Positions 1 to 11,329 of a stretch of DNA of 64,000 bases are shown here, piece after piece (the stretch's first letter is position 1; each line of letters begins with the position of its first letter). This DNA is from Humulus lupulus (taxonomy: Eukaryota; Streptophyta; Magnoliopsida; Rosales; Cannabaceae). A model generated the notes under the pieces. That model did not search any database, had not been told where the DNA came from, and saw only the letters and a list, made by a program, of their open reading frames with translations. Where the stretch lies: assembly GCF_963169125.1 (NCBI RefSeq), contig NC_084795.1, forward strand, positions 93,492,911 through 93,556,910. The letters run 5' to 3'. Both the position numbers and the translations under genes were made by a program.

Positions 1-431
1 TGAATAGTGTTGTCGAGTGTACTAAAAAATTCGCACACCCACTACGCCGCTTGAGATGGAGGTACATACAGCACGCCCTAAAAGTACCTGGGACATGTTC
101 CTTATAAAGTAGGTGCTTTTCGGCAGTGGTCCCCGCAAATCTCGTTTGGGCCATGGTCTCTATTCAATGCAACCCAATGCATTGAATTGGTATTAATCCC
201 CCGATAATGGGAAGAATGTGTATTAATTACTTAAGATTAATATTAATGACCCCAACCTCTATAAATAGGGCTGGGAGTCTCATTATAAAGGGTTCAACTT
301 TTTAGAGAGATAACACCTTGTACTCAGAGCAATCTAAACACTGCCTGAGAATACACCATTGGAGTTTGCAATCACAAGCTTACAATCCTTTTAATACTAG
401 AGACTCGTGGACTACGGTTCTTCTATAACCT
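1..431 (+). repeat. Left half of an older LTR split by element 1
   Basis: A TATA box (TATAAATA, 260-267) is followed by a short transcript-leader-like stretch and the typical end of a plant LTR R/U5 region around 405-431. The text resumes after element 1 at 14288 with a sequence typical of an LTR end. The duplicated AACCT at 427-431 and 14283-14287 marks the break. I infer one LTR on the plus strand, interrupted by element 1. Its own 5' limit lies outside the window, so its family cannot be assigned. Confidence 0.55.
427..431. repeat. Target-site duplication AACCT of element 1 (left copy)
   Basis: AACCT directly precedes the TG that opens the left LTR and is repeated at 14283-14287 right after the terminal CA of the right LTR. 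A perfect 5-bp duplication is what Ty3/gypsy integrases leave, so both element ends are original. Confidence 0.9.
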
Positions 432-1390
432 TGTTTACCGAGTTTTTCAGAAACTAGAATTATGAAAGATTTAGAGAGATAAGAGAAAAGAGTTCAAGAT
501 AATCGCACTAGGAATTTTACGTGGTTGGGGCGTTAAAGAGCCTTAGTCCACGAGTCTATTGTATTATAGCTTAAGGAGCTTTAGTAATGGAATTTTCTCT
601 AAGTTTGAGCAAAGTGTATGCTTACAAGAGAAAAATTGGATCATTTCCACAATGCACAACTGTTCATATTTATAGGCAGTTGAATGCTCTCGGCTTGGGC
701 CGGACTAATTCGGGCCCAACAAGGGTATAAACATTATTTGCTCACTGATGGATGCTTAATACAAAGGATTTTATTAAGTAAAATACACTAATCAGGGCCC
801 ATTGGACCGGCTTGAGCATAACCACGTTGTAAGACTGAAAACAGTACACAGTTTCAGTCTGGTTCGCATGGGCTTCTAAGGAGATCCGGGGGACAGGATT
901 CGTCAGAGTAGTGGCATTACTGTTCTGAATAATGACGTACATTCCATATGTAACCTCTTCTGTAGGTTAGTTGAGGAGACAAAACTCCGTGTTTCTCGGG
1001 GTGGTATCAGTATCGGGGACAGTTTATCACGCCCTACCTGGTTACCTGATTCGAGTTCATTTACCAACATCCCGATCCATTTACCAGAACCCTGGTTCAT
1101 TTACCAGAGCCTGGGTTCATCCCCTATCATCCCGGTTCATTTTAGACTTGGAAACGTCGTCCTTATCGTCATCCCAGGCGACATCTTACCCTGGGTCTAG
1201 GAAGACAAAACATGCCAACTTCATGGCCCCGACTTATATTCTAGGATAATGTTGGGCTTACTGATATTTGGGCCACCATGATGTACTCCTTCCCCATCTA
1301 TTGGGCTCGGTCTGGGCCTCGGGTGCCTTCATGATAGCCCATGGACTTAGTGCACGGGGCCACATGTGCGAGGAGGAAACGAGGATAGCA
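432..1390 (-). repeat. Element 1, 3' LTR
   Basis: It matches 13329-14282 along its whole length with small indels. It starts TGTTTACCGAG and ends GGATAGCA on the plus strand. A TATA box lies on the minus strand at about 667-675. Several copies of a TTCATTTACCAG-like motif lie at 1056-1145. Confidence 0.92.
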
Positions 1391-1402
1391 TTTACCCCCA
1401 AG
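1391..1402 (-). other. Polypurine tract of element 1
   Basis: On the minus strand this reads as a purine-rich run (GGGGGTAAA) directly before the 3' LTR, where plus-strand priming should occur in an element of this orientation. Confidence 0.6.
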
Positions 1403-2056
1403 CCTTTATTTGTGTTCATGCAGTGGAGGCTTGCTTCACTTCTCGGATCAATTCTCGGTATCCTAGTTTGCTACCTTGGAAATGGGTCCATTTTCGTGGG
1501 GGATTGCCTGTTGGAAACTCGCATAAAAAACATTTGTGCCAGTATCCCTGATCAAATCCCAAAGGCCCAGTTCATTTACTAACATCCTGGTCCATTTACC
1601 AGGACCCCGGTTCATTTACTAGGACGCGGGTTCATTTACTTTAAGGCCGCTTGGGTGACCCCCGACCTTTCGACTTCATCACGCTACACGCACATGTCTC
1701 CCTCTAACCAGTGCGTCAGTATTACTTGTGCTTGACAGATTTGGAGAGAATCTCTTGGTTATTGTGTTGGCAACCAAGTGTCAGCATGAACTCCAAGGCG
1801 TCCCATCTGTACGAGTGATGTCGATAGGGTACTCGAGTGGATCCTTTAATATTCATGCATCACTTGGGACCTTCGAATGAGAATTTTTTTTTAAATTTAC
1901 TTTCTAGGACCGTTGGATCGGGATGGTGCGGATTGCGACTTGAGGAATCTTTGATCCGACACTTGAGTGGGCTATTTAAAGCCACTGCATAATCCGAGAC
2001 CGTTATATGGGGGAAGTCATCTTGAGCCGTCGGATCGAGAAATGTGTTTTTGGCCC
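1403..2056. other. Untranslated 3' region of element 1 with short repeats
   Basis: No convincing coding sequence. At about 1568-1640 there are four copies of a TTCATTTAC motif about 22-25 bp apart. They resemble the motif series inside the LTR at 1056-1145. The stretch separates the 3' LTR from the promoter of the antisense gene. Confidence 0.5.
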
Positions 2057-2064
2057 TATAAATA
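2057..2064 (+). promoter_or_regulatory. TATA box of the antisense gene in element 1
   Basis: TATAAATA in a GC-rich setting on the plus strand, about 280 bp before a strong splice donor at 2339 and opposite to gag-pol. Its position matches the TATA run at 16686 in element 2. Use as a promoter is inferred. Confidence 0.5.
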
Positions 2065-2338
2065 CCCCGGGTTTTCATTTGCAAGTTTACGCATTCTAAA
2101 AACTCGAAGTTAAAAAGAAAGCTTTTTATGTCTGAGTTCGCTGACGAACTTCTCCGATGACTACTCTGTTTCCATCGCCGTTTCTTTCCGACACGCCTCA
2201 TTTCGGTGCAAGCATTCGATAGCGCGGTCCCGGTTCGACCAGCATACAAACTCTTGTGTATTCTCTACCTATTCAAGACCGTGATCTTTCCGTCCCTATC
2301 ACTGGAAACATTGTATCCACCGCAACCAGAGCTTTACA

Positions 2339-2727
2339 GTAAGTTCCCTAAACCATCATTTCTATTTTCTCATGCTCGTTGTTTTGTGGTGTTATATTTG
2401 CAGCTATAGGGTTGTTAGATTCGGGGTCACCATTTAGGGTGGTTTTGAGCGTATTAGATTTGTAGAACAAGTGGTCTAGGTTGTCCCAAGTCTTTTCAGG
2501 TCTGGGTCGTCCCTGAACAAGCAGTAATAGGCCAACTTGGGAAAACTTAGAAAAAATCCTTCTTTTTTGTTCTCGATCAAGATTCCGGGGATCTTTAGTG
2601 ATCCTGGATCTGTTTTGGAGGGGACTCCTCCGAGCAGTTCTTAGCAGAGCCCTTGTACCTTAACAAACCTTTTTGGGTTTTGGTGCTAACTGCTTGGTTG
2701 TTTGCTTTCTTTTTTTTTTGTTCCCAG
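2339..2727 (+). other. 5'-UTR intron of the element 1 antisense gene
   Basis: The donor is ACA|GTAAGT. The acceptor is a long T-rich tract ending TTCCCAG at 2727, and the ATG follows 10 bases later. Element 2 has a similar 488-bp intron just before its start region (16901-17388), which supports real splicing. Confidence 0.6.
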
Positions 2728-3331
2728 ACCGTCGACCATGAGTCTAGGCGTTACCCTTCACATGGAAGAATACGTTCAGTCGGCTCCCATCATCCTGGAA
2801 GGACACAAACCTCCTAGTGGCAACACATGGGAGATGGACGAGGAGAGAAACGACTTCCAGAACTACCGGATGCTGGATGCTTTGGAGAAGCATCTGGGAG
2901 TGGAATCAACCCCCGGGCTCTTTTACAATCGGCTGGCCAGGAAGGAGGACAAGGCCCAACCAGAGTGGCTGAGTTCGAGGCCTGGAGCATGAGCCACATC
3001 ATCATGGGAGCCACTCTCTCGCTCCATGACTATTTCACGCGATTCCTGAAGTTTGTGGGGATCGCGCGTTTCCAGCTCCTGCCCCAAGCTTACAAAATTC
3101 TTGCAAGATGGCGCATTTTCTGTGTGAAGAAGGGCATCCCAGATCGCACCCCGATAGAGGTGCTGTACTTCTGCAAGCTGGAGCTCAACTCAATACCAAG
3201 GATAAGAGGCAATTATCCTGCCCCTACCAGCTCCTGGAAGCACCCCCCAGATGTCAGACACTATTGGTTTATGACATCCGGGTTCCTTTTGGATCAGAAC
3301 CCCACATTGGTGTTGGACTTCCAACGTGTGG

Positions 3332-3418
3332 GTAAGTGGTCTTCTTTCTTAATCTTTTTCATTCTTTCCCTTTTTTTTATGTTTTTTTGACCTTTCGACT
3401 TATGTTCTCGGATAATAG
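3332..3418 (+). other. Intron after the gypsy-type domain, element 1
   Basis: An 87-bp GT-AG intron (GTAAGTGG to AATAG, T-rich inside) cuts just after the domain. The element 2 gene has an 81-bp GT-AG intron at the same place relative to the domain (18305-18385). Confidence 0.65.
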
Positions 3419-5645
3419 GACCGTATGCCCAGACTCCCCTCTCCAAGTCAATCCTAGAGTGGAAGAAATATTATGCCACACTGAGCGCGGAGGATCTACT
3501 TGGGGGGCTACGTCAACACCGTGAACCTGCGAGTGGTCGGGATGCTGGCAGCCAATCAGACGATTGTGGCCCTTAGCCTCCAGGGGATTCAATGTGAGAG
3601 GGACCCTGCCTTGAGGGAGGATTTGGCCCTCATTCATATAGAGGTCGTTGAGGCTGCGGCCCAGGCGGACGCGGCGAAGAGGAGAAAAGAGCAGACCCAA
3701 CAGACGGAGAGGGTCACCTCTGAGGAGTTGGATGCCTTTTTTGAAGAGGCATAACTGAACACAGGGGCTCCCGGGGCCAGTACATTGGGGCAAGGTTATT
3801 CGCCTTTGCGTTTGACTTATGCTCCCCATTTTGGGGACTTAGTTAGGGATAGGCAAGTTTACTAAGGCCACTTGTTCAGGGCCGTCAGAGAAATGGGACC
3901 TTCACCCCCCATTATCTTAGACCTGGAGACTCTCATGTACTCGTTCGGGTTCCTTCAATATGGTAACTTCTTGGACCTGGATGACATGGGGGACCGAATC
4001 CATTCCTTCCCTTTAGGAGATTTGAGTCGAGCCCGAGTTCTAGATAAGGGTTCGTCTTGGAGGACCTTAGATTAGCTTTTAATTACTCCTTATCCTCACT
4101 TGTATATTTTACTCACCGTTTCTTTTTGTTCGTCTTCAGACGATTATGACATGTCAAATCCCGTGGCCAAGATGAAGCAGGTCATGGAGGCTCGGATGGC
4201 CAAGGCCAAGGCATCGACGAAGAAAGCTGCTAAAGGTGTGCCCAAATACAAAGTGTTGGACTTGGTTCTTGAGGGCTCGAGGCTAGAGCTGGATGCTATC
4301 GAGGAGGCTCCAGCCGCGATCCCTCTCCCGACGGTACGTAGTGAAGTTGTCCCGTCTCCGCTTGCTCATCTTTTGGTCATTGACTTGGAGCAGGAGCCCC
4401 AGGCGAGTCGGGGGTCAGAGAAAATGGCTGCGGACTTGGCTGTTGATGGGTCTGCATATCGAGCCAAGAGGGCTAAGACCAAGGACCTTTCCTTGGCGGA
4501 GGAGAACTCTTTTGGGGAAAGCCAGCTTGTCACCCAGGAACTCCTGGAGGCTCCCTTGCTCCCCGTCAATCAGGCCTTCCCCGAGGAGGGGGACATGTTC
4601 CTCCAGGAGGAGAGATTGAGGATGGTATCCCGGGCATGGGAAGATAGTCGGGACAGAAGGGAGGAGGTCTACCAGGCCTTGATGATCTGGCGCAAGGTGG
4701 AGTTCGCCGAGCGCCCGACTGCTTTCACTGCCCCTCAGCTGATCGTGGACCGGCTCGTTGCTTAGACTGGATTTCGCCCCAAATTGGGGCAGGACACGAC
4801 CCCACTTGTCGCAGTTCTGTTAGATCAGGTTGGGACTACCATGTCCAACCTCCAACTGAAACGGTACGCCACCTTAGCCAACCGGGATGCCTTGTTCATC
4901 TTCCAGGCCATCCTTCACCAGGCCACCACTATAAGTTATACGTCCACATTTTCCTTTGCTTTTCATATTTTTAACTCATATGTTTTAACTCTAGCTTCAT
5001 TGCCATTTCCATCTAGATTTAGTGGCAGAGATGGCGATGAAGCTAGAGACGGACCGGCTGGAGTTGGAGGGGGCTATGAACCAGCAGGAAGTCGCTAGGG
5101 AAGCCCTGACCAAGGAGGTTGCCCGGGCAGAGGCCCTGGTTAAGGAAGTTTCTCAAGCCAAAGCAGACTGTGAGGAGGTTGCCCGGCCTCGGGTCCAACT
5201 CAAAGAAACTCTGTCCAGGAAGGAAGCTGACCAAAAAATGTTGGTGGATAGCCTGGAGGTGGAACTTTTTCATGTTCCGGGCTCTGAGGCATCATATAAG
5301 ATCCTCCTGGAGGAAATCTAGGCCCAGTCTCGCCAGGATTAGGAGAATATCACCACTCTTGAATCCCGGGTCCAGGCCCTGAATGACCTGCTTCAGCTAG
5401 AGGTGAAAAGGCGCGAGGAGGTTCACCAAGAGAAGGAGCAGGCAGATGCCTTGCTAGAGGCCACCTTCGACGAGGCTATCTACATGGCCTGGCTCCAGAA
5501 CAATAACATGAACCTCCTAGTTTACCCTAATCCCACTATGAAGAGAGCTGATTTCGAGGCTAAGGAGAAAGTCGACGCAGAGCTTGTGGCCGAGGATGAA
5601 GCAGATGGAGCCGATCCAGAGGCATCAGAACGAGGCAAAGCCTAG

Positions 5646-6315
5646 GCTGGAGCCTTTAACTTGTTTTTCATGCCTTTTTTTTGTAACATCTTTATGAATG
5701 CAGGTGCGTCCAAGACAATTTATATGTATATCTATTTTATTTCTTGCACACGTTTTTCTTGCTTCCATTCGTTAAAATTTCACTAAGTGTTTTACCACCT
5801 TGCATGAATGCATCGAATGTTCGGTCCTGACTCGAACGGCCGGGACCATTGGGGAAAAGTTGTAGAAAACGTTTATCTTGTCTAGGGACCCGTGTTTGGG
5901 TCTTTACGGCCAGGAGTGAATTATCCCGATTTTTTAATACGGGCTCCAACGGCCTGGACCATCAGAGATCTCTTTTTAGGTTTTAACTTATTAACTTGCT
6001 TTAACCCTACTATTCAGGTTCCAACGACCTGGGCCACTAGGGAGTTAATAATTATCACCAAATTTATTTGTCCTGATTCTGGTGTTCAGGTTCCAATGGC
6101 CTGGGCCATCAGAGATTAGTTGATTAGCTTATTTTGAACCTATGGGTCAGGTTCCAATAGTCTGGGCCATTTATAAGACTAATTTTAAACAACTTAGACC
6201 TAGAACTCACGTTTTGATGGTTTTGGGCCATTATAGAGGAGACGTGGACAGGTATTTCGTTATTTTGGGACCACGCTTGGTCAACCAATTTTTAGGTATT
6301 TCATACCCCCCGGAC
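5646..6315. repeat. Degenerate repeat tract between antisense gene and pol, element 1
   Basis: A motif like GGTTCCAACGGCCTGGGCCA recurs at about 5832, 5942, 6018, 6090, 6149 and 6210, at uneven steps of about 60-110 bp. Copies are diverged. No coding sense is evident. Tandem repeats in this part of Tat-type elements are well known. Confidence 0.6.
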
Positions 6316-6640
6316 TATGTACGTTCGAGTTAGGACTAGGCCTGAGCCTTATGTCCAATCGGGCTTGTACCCCCCAAGCCATGTACGTCCAGGTTAGGAC
6401 TAGGTCTGAGCATTGCGTCCTATCGGGTTTGTACCCCCAGGACCATGTACTTCCAGGTTAGGACTAGGCTTGAACCTTGCATCCTATCAGGTTTGTACCC
6501 CCTGGAACATGTATGCCCGGCTTAGGGCTAGGCCTGAGCCTTGCATCCTATCGGGATTGTACCCCCCGTACCATGTACGTCCAGGTTAAGACTAGGCCTG
6601 AGCCTTGCGTCTTTTTGTTGGGAGTTGGGTTTTTGCTACC
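6316..6640. repeat. 64-bp tandem repeat, about five copies
   Basis: Units begin with CATGTACGTCCAGGTTAGG or a close variant at 6316, 6380, 6444, 6508 and 6572. The step is exactly 64 bp each time, and a decayed sixth start lies near 6646. Each unit also holds a TTGTACCCCC segment. Confidence 0.85.
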
Positions 6641-6912
6641 CCCAGTCTGTACGGTCCAGATTAGGACTAAACTTTGCATTTTGCATCCTGTTTTTTTTTT
6701 TTCTGGACTTGTTCGTGAAGATGGTTATACCCCCCCAAGTGAGCGAAGACTGTAGTCTTGGGTCACTTATTTATGAAGACGGACGCGAACTTTCATTTCT
6801 TTGTAATATTTATTTGTGATGTTTTGTACACATCATTTTCATTAAATAAGAAATCGCCATGGGGCGTACATTGTTTAAAAGAAAAATTAGAAACAGAAAG
6901 ACGTCCTCCTGA

Positions 6913-8363
6913 CTACTGATAGTACTTGAAGAGGTGTTCTACGTTCCAGGCCCTTGGGACCTCTGTTCCATCAAGTCGCATTAAGCGATATGTTCCCGGA
7001 CATACTTCATGTTGGATTTTGTACGGTCCTTCCCAGTTTAGGCCCATAGCCCCCACTCCTGGATCTTGGGTTGTAAGGAAGACTCTTCTTAGGACCAGAT
7101 CACCGGTTTCAAACCTTCAGCTCTTAACTTTAGAGTTAAAGTGTCTGGCGATCTTTCCTTGATACATATTCAGCTGAACCTGGGATACTTCCCGGATCTC
7201 TTCAATAAGGTCCAAAGATTCTTGGAGTAAGGCGTGGTTCTGGGCGGGATCATACATGTTCCATCGATGAGATGGGAAAGTTGTTTCCACTAGGATGACT
7301 GCGTCACATCCGTACACCATGGAGTAGGGAGTATGCCCGGTAGACGTTCTTTCAGTGGTCCAGTATGCCCATAGTATGCGGGGAAACTCTTCCGTCCACT
7401 TGCTTTTGCAGGCTTGAAGATTTTTCTTCAATGTTCCCTTCCAAATCTTGTTCACGTCCTCTGTTTTTCAGTTTTCTTAAGTCCTTGCGACTGTGGAGAA
7501 GCTTTTGATGATACCATGTCTTTCACAAAAGTCAGTGAAGTGGAGGCTGTCAAATTGCTTCCCGTTGTCGAACACGATTTTGTGAGGGGGCCATATCGAC
7601 ACACAATGTTGTTGATGACGAAATCCAGGGCCTTTTTTGAGGTGATGGTGTTCATTGGTTCCGCCTCGACCCACTTAGTGTAATAATCGATGGCCACGAT
7701 TGTGTACTTCACACCACCCTTCCCGGTCAGGAGTGACCCTACTAGGTCGATACCCCACACTACGAAAGACCAGGGACTGGTCATCAGGGTTATTTCCATT
7801 GGAGGGGCTCGCAGTATCTTTGCGTAACTTTGGCATTGTTCGCACTTGCAGATGTAATATACACAATCCTTCTTCATTGTTGGCCAGAAATATCCTTGCC
7901 TTAGGATTTTCTTGGACAAGCTGAGTCCGGCTGTGTGATCTCCACAGAAACCTTTGTGCACTTCATGCATGATTGCACTCATTTCGGTCCCGGGCAAGCA
8001 TTGGAGGTATGGCATGGATAACCCTCTACGATAGAGTTTACCTTCAATCATGACGTATTTGGGGGCCTGGTACTGAAACTTCCTGGCCACTGCCCTATCC
8101 GCGAGCAACCCCCCGGTTGTTAGGTAGTGGATGATAGGTCCCATCCAGGACGTGGAATAGTCTATGGCATTGATCGTGGGGGCTTGAATACTTGGTGCAA
8201 GAAGATGGTTGATCGGGACAAGCCCAAAGAGCTCCGCCTCGACATCCGTGGCCAGTTTTGCCAATGTGTCTGCAAACATATTTCGTTCCCTGAGGATCTG
8301 GCGGATGGAATATTTTCTGAATGACTGGGGTAGCTCTCGGGCTCGTGTCACATACGCTACCAT
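6913..8363 (-). pseudogene. Integrase region of element 1 pol
   Basis: The Zn-binding part is visible in the reading frame of 8363-7452: a His pair in the GFCGDHTAG context and the CEQCQ Cys pair. The catalytic core follows (GIDLVG, then DYYTKW). The second catalytic Asp (FDNG) lies in another frame, so there is a frameshift near 7560. The C-terminal part continues at 7455-7117 and, after another shift, ends with KYYQ and a stop at 6913. Integrase would insert the cDNA into host DNA. The order after RNase H is the Ty3/gypsy order. This copy cannot make a continuous protein. Confidence 0.85.
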
Positions 8364-9226
8364 CTTTTCCCCCTTCGTTTGGTATTCCCCCCAGATTTGT
8401 CTGACAACTAATTGGGAGATGTTAAGACTTCTAGACTCGCTGCCCCTACCTCGTGCTCAGCCTCGTTGTTCGATGCATCAAACTGGAAATGTAGGGCACT
8501 TTACAATTGGTGTCCTTGTGGTGATACTAAGATGATCCCGGCCCCGACCCCATTTTTTGTTCGAGGCCCCGTCTACAAAGACCTTCCATAAGGGTGATGC
8601 GGGGTCGATGGGACCGTCATCTTCAGTGATCCCAGTGCACTCCACGATGAAGTCGACCAGAGCCTGCCCCTTGATTGATATCCTGGGGACATATGCAATG
8701 TCGAACTGACTCAGTTCCATGGCCCACTTCAGGAGTCTCCCCGATGATTCAAGTTTTTGTAACACTTTCTGGAGGGGATGGTTGGTTAGTACTCTTATGG
8801 CGTGGGCCTGAAAGTAAGGCCTAAGCTTCTGGGATGCAATTAGTAAGCAAAATGTCAATTTTTTTATTAGTGGGTATTTGGAATACACACCCAATAACCT
8901 TTTGCTTACATAATAGACCAGGAGTTAGGCCTTCCCTTCTTCTCGTACGAGCGCGGCAGTGATGGCGTGTTCGGACACGGCCAAATAGAGGTACAACGGC
9001 TCCACATCCACTGGTTTTGCTAAGATTGGCGCTCGGGCCAAATGCTCTTTCAGCCTCTGGAAAGCCTCTTCACATTTGGTCGACCATTCGAACCTTTAGA
9101 TTCCACGAAGGATGTTGAAGAACGGGATGCACTTGTCCATGGCCTTCGAGACAAAACGACTCAGGATGACTATTAATCCCATCAAGCTCTGAATGTCTTT
9201 GTGCTTCCGTGGCGAAGGCATATCAG
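8364..9226 (-). pseudogene. RNase H region of element 1 pol
   Basis: Between RT and integrase. The segment 8894-8478 reads LASQKLRPYFQAH-like text typical of gypsy RNase H, then a VDGAS motif like the one that opens an archaeal-type RNase H. Earlier parts (9190-8900) match the RT/RNase H connection in other frames. Several frameshifts and stops are present. In an intact element this domain degrades the RNA strand of the RNA-DNA hybrid. Confidence 0.75.
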
Positions 9227-9946
9227 TCAGTGCTTTGATCTGTCTGGGTTGGCCTCTTTCCCTCGAGAGCTTACTATGAAGCCTAGGAACTTCCTGGATG
9301 CCTCACCAAAGGTGCACTTCTTGGGGTTCAGCTTCATCCCATACTTCCGAAGGATGACAAACGCTTGTGCCAGATCATCAGCATGTCCTCCGGAGGTCTT
9401 GGACTTGACTAGCGTGTCATCTATGTAGACCTCCATATTCCTTCCCAGCTGGGCTTGGAACATTCTGTTGATGAGCCTTTGATACGTGGCTCCGACGTTT
9501 TGGATCCCGAAGGGAATGACAATGTAGCAATACACCCCCTTGTTTGTCTGGAAGTTGGTGTGTTCCTGGTCCGCTACGTGCATTGAGATCGGGTTATAGC
9601 TGGAATAAGCATCCATGAAGCTCAATATCTCATACCCGGACGTTGCATCTACCATTTGGTTGATCCGAGGTAGAGGGAAACTGTCTTTGGGGCATGCCTT
9701 ATTGAGGTCTGTGAATTTGATGCAAGTTCTCCACGTCCCATTCGGCTTGGGCACCAGCATCGGATTGGCCAACCAGACAAGATACAAGGCTTCCTGAATG
9801 AAGTTGATCAAAGATAACTTCTCAACTTCTAACTTGAGGGCCTCTACCCTCTCCGCCCCCAGAGGTCTCTGTTTCTTCCGGACCGGAGTCGCACCCTCGT
9901 CGATGTTTAGGGCATGACATATGATGTTACAGTCAATCCCGGTCAT
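9227..9946 (-). pseudogene. Reverse transcriptase region of element 1 pol
   Basis: An open stretch of about 239 codons holds most RT blocks in order: LVPKPNGTWR, FTDLNKACPKD, FPLPRI, FMDAYSSYN with the first catalytic Asp, and VYIDDTLVKS with the catalytic Asp pair. YIDD replaces the more usual YVDD of elements 2 and 3. The stretch before it, from 9950 up to the protease, carries stops. RT makes cDNA from the element RNA. This is the best-kept pol part of element 1, but it is not joined in frame to its neighbours. Confidence 0.9.
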
Positions 9947-10255
9947 ATCCGAGTCTCACCTGGCCAGGACGTCCTGGTTTTCTTTTACTCGAGCGATGAT
10001 GGTAGCCCGGACCTCTGCATTTAGGTTCTTCCCGAATTGGATTACTTTGGTCGGGTCGGTGTGGCTGATGCACACCTCTTCAATGTCCTCCATGGTCTCT
10101 AGTGCGTAGTCCGCCCTTATCCACAGATCCAGTTAATCTTCATCCTAGACCATCCTCCATGCCGGGGGAGGAGGTGGGACTGGATCAATATTTTCCTCCT
10201 TAAGAGGTTCTTCGCGGACCAAATAAATTGGTCAGGCGGATATGTGGTAACATTT

Positions 10256-11266
10256 TTAGGAGCTCTTCTGGTCTCCCGGGATTGGTCCTACCCATCCATT
10301 GTCCCAGGGGAACTTCATACAGAGGTGGCGGATGGAGGTGATGGCACTGAAGTCGACCAGTGCGGGCCGACAAAAGATGATGTTGTAAGCGGTGGGAAAA
10401 TCCACCACTACAAACGTACAAAATTTGAACGATCCTTGAATCTCGTTCCCTAACGTTACGGGCAACTGGATATTCCCCATCGGGAGTATTGAATCTCCAT
10501 TGAACCCGTAGATCTGCACTGGGCATGAGGCCAGATCTGGCTCGGTCAAGCCAATTACAACGAAGGCTAGCTTGAACAATACATTGACGAAACTTCCGTC
10601 ATCTACCAACACTCGGGACACCATTTTGTTGGCGATTTGAGTATCAATGACCAAAGGATCATGATGCGGGAAGTGGACGTTCTGGGCCCCCTCTTCTGGG
10701 AAGGTGATGGGTACATTCATCAAATTTGGGCGTTGAGTCGGGGTTTGGACCAAGGCGCATACCTCATGGTCATGGTCGAGTTCGCTGAGATACCACTTTT
10801 GATCGTTCCGGGATGGTCCCCCCTGGTGCGGCCCACCCGAGATGGTGGCCACGTGACCATCTATCCGTGGGGGCGCGGTTCCGAAGGGGAAAGGCATCCC
10901 GGGTCCAGGTGCCAGCATGATTGGGGCCCCCTGAGGGGCATGTGATCCCCGTCTTGTTGCATACCCTCCCTGGGGAGGTTGGTATGATCCAGATGTACTC
11001 AGGATTGCAGGTTGTCTAGGAGCTGCTGGCAGTCCTGAAACTTCCACGGGCATCCTGACCCACTGGTGGAGATGCCCCAACTTGATCAAATTCTCGATCT
11101 CATCTTTCAGCTGACGACACTCCTCGGTCGAGTGACCCACGTATTTGTGATACACATATATTTTGCTGGTGTTCCTTGAGTTCTTTCCCCCCTTGAACAT
11201 GGGGGTGGGTTTCCAGTAATGAACCGTTCTCTCCGTGGCCATGTATATGTTTTCCCTGGTGTCCAC
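10256..11266 (-). pseudogene. Gag C-terminal part and aspartic protease of element 1
   Basis: A 336-codon open stretch starts with a zinc-knuckle-like segment (YHKYVGHSTEEC, first Cys lost) and the TEECRQLKDEIE text typical of Tat-type gag. A Pro/Gly-rich linker follows. Then comes a retropepsin-like domain with VLVDDGSF in place of the family D-T/S-G-S motif, so the active site is altered. The protease would release gag and pol proteins. Confidence 0.8.
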
Positions 11267-11329
11267 TAAGTTGGTGTACTCTAAGTATTGGGGATCGTAA
11301 CCTCTCTTGCCCTTTTTAGAGAGCTCAGA

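Larger units (their letters stand above)
2087..5645 (+). pseudogene. Spliced antisense gene of element 1 (gypsy-type transposon domain, coiled coil)
   Basis: This gene is opposite in strand to gag-pol. The 5' boundary is a guess about 25 bp past the TATA box. An untranslated first exon ends at 2338, a 5'-UTR intron spans 2339-2727, and the likely ATG is at 2738. The first coding exon ends at 3331 and includes a segment (about 2990-3190) resembling the Pfam 'putative gypsy-type transposon' domain. The next intron is 3332-3418 (GTAAGT to AG). A further exon starts at 4140 after a pyrimidine-rich AG. The last starts at 5017 after another AG and encodes a Glu/Lys/Ala-rich coiled coil ending at 5645. 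Frameshifts near 2970 and 3510 and stops at 3752, 4763 and 5319 show decay. Antisense extra ORFs are known from Tat-lineage elements; their role is unknown. Confidence 0.72.

Noticed and set aside
7414..10945. Plus-strand open frames of 60-110 codons opposite pol of element 1
   Set aside because: They mirror RT and integrase coding text on the other strand and match no family. Only the stretch 2087-5645 has independent coding signs.
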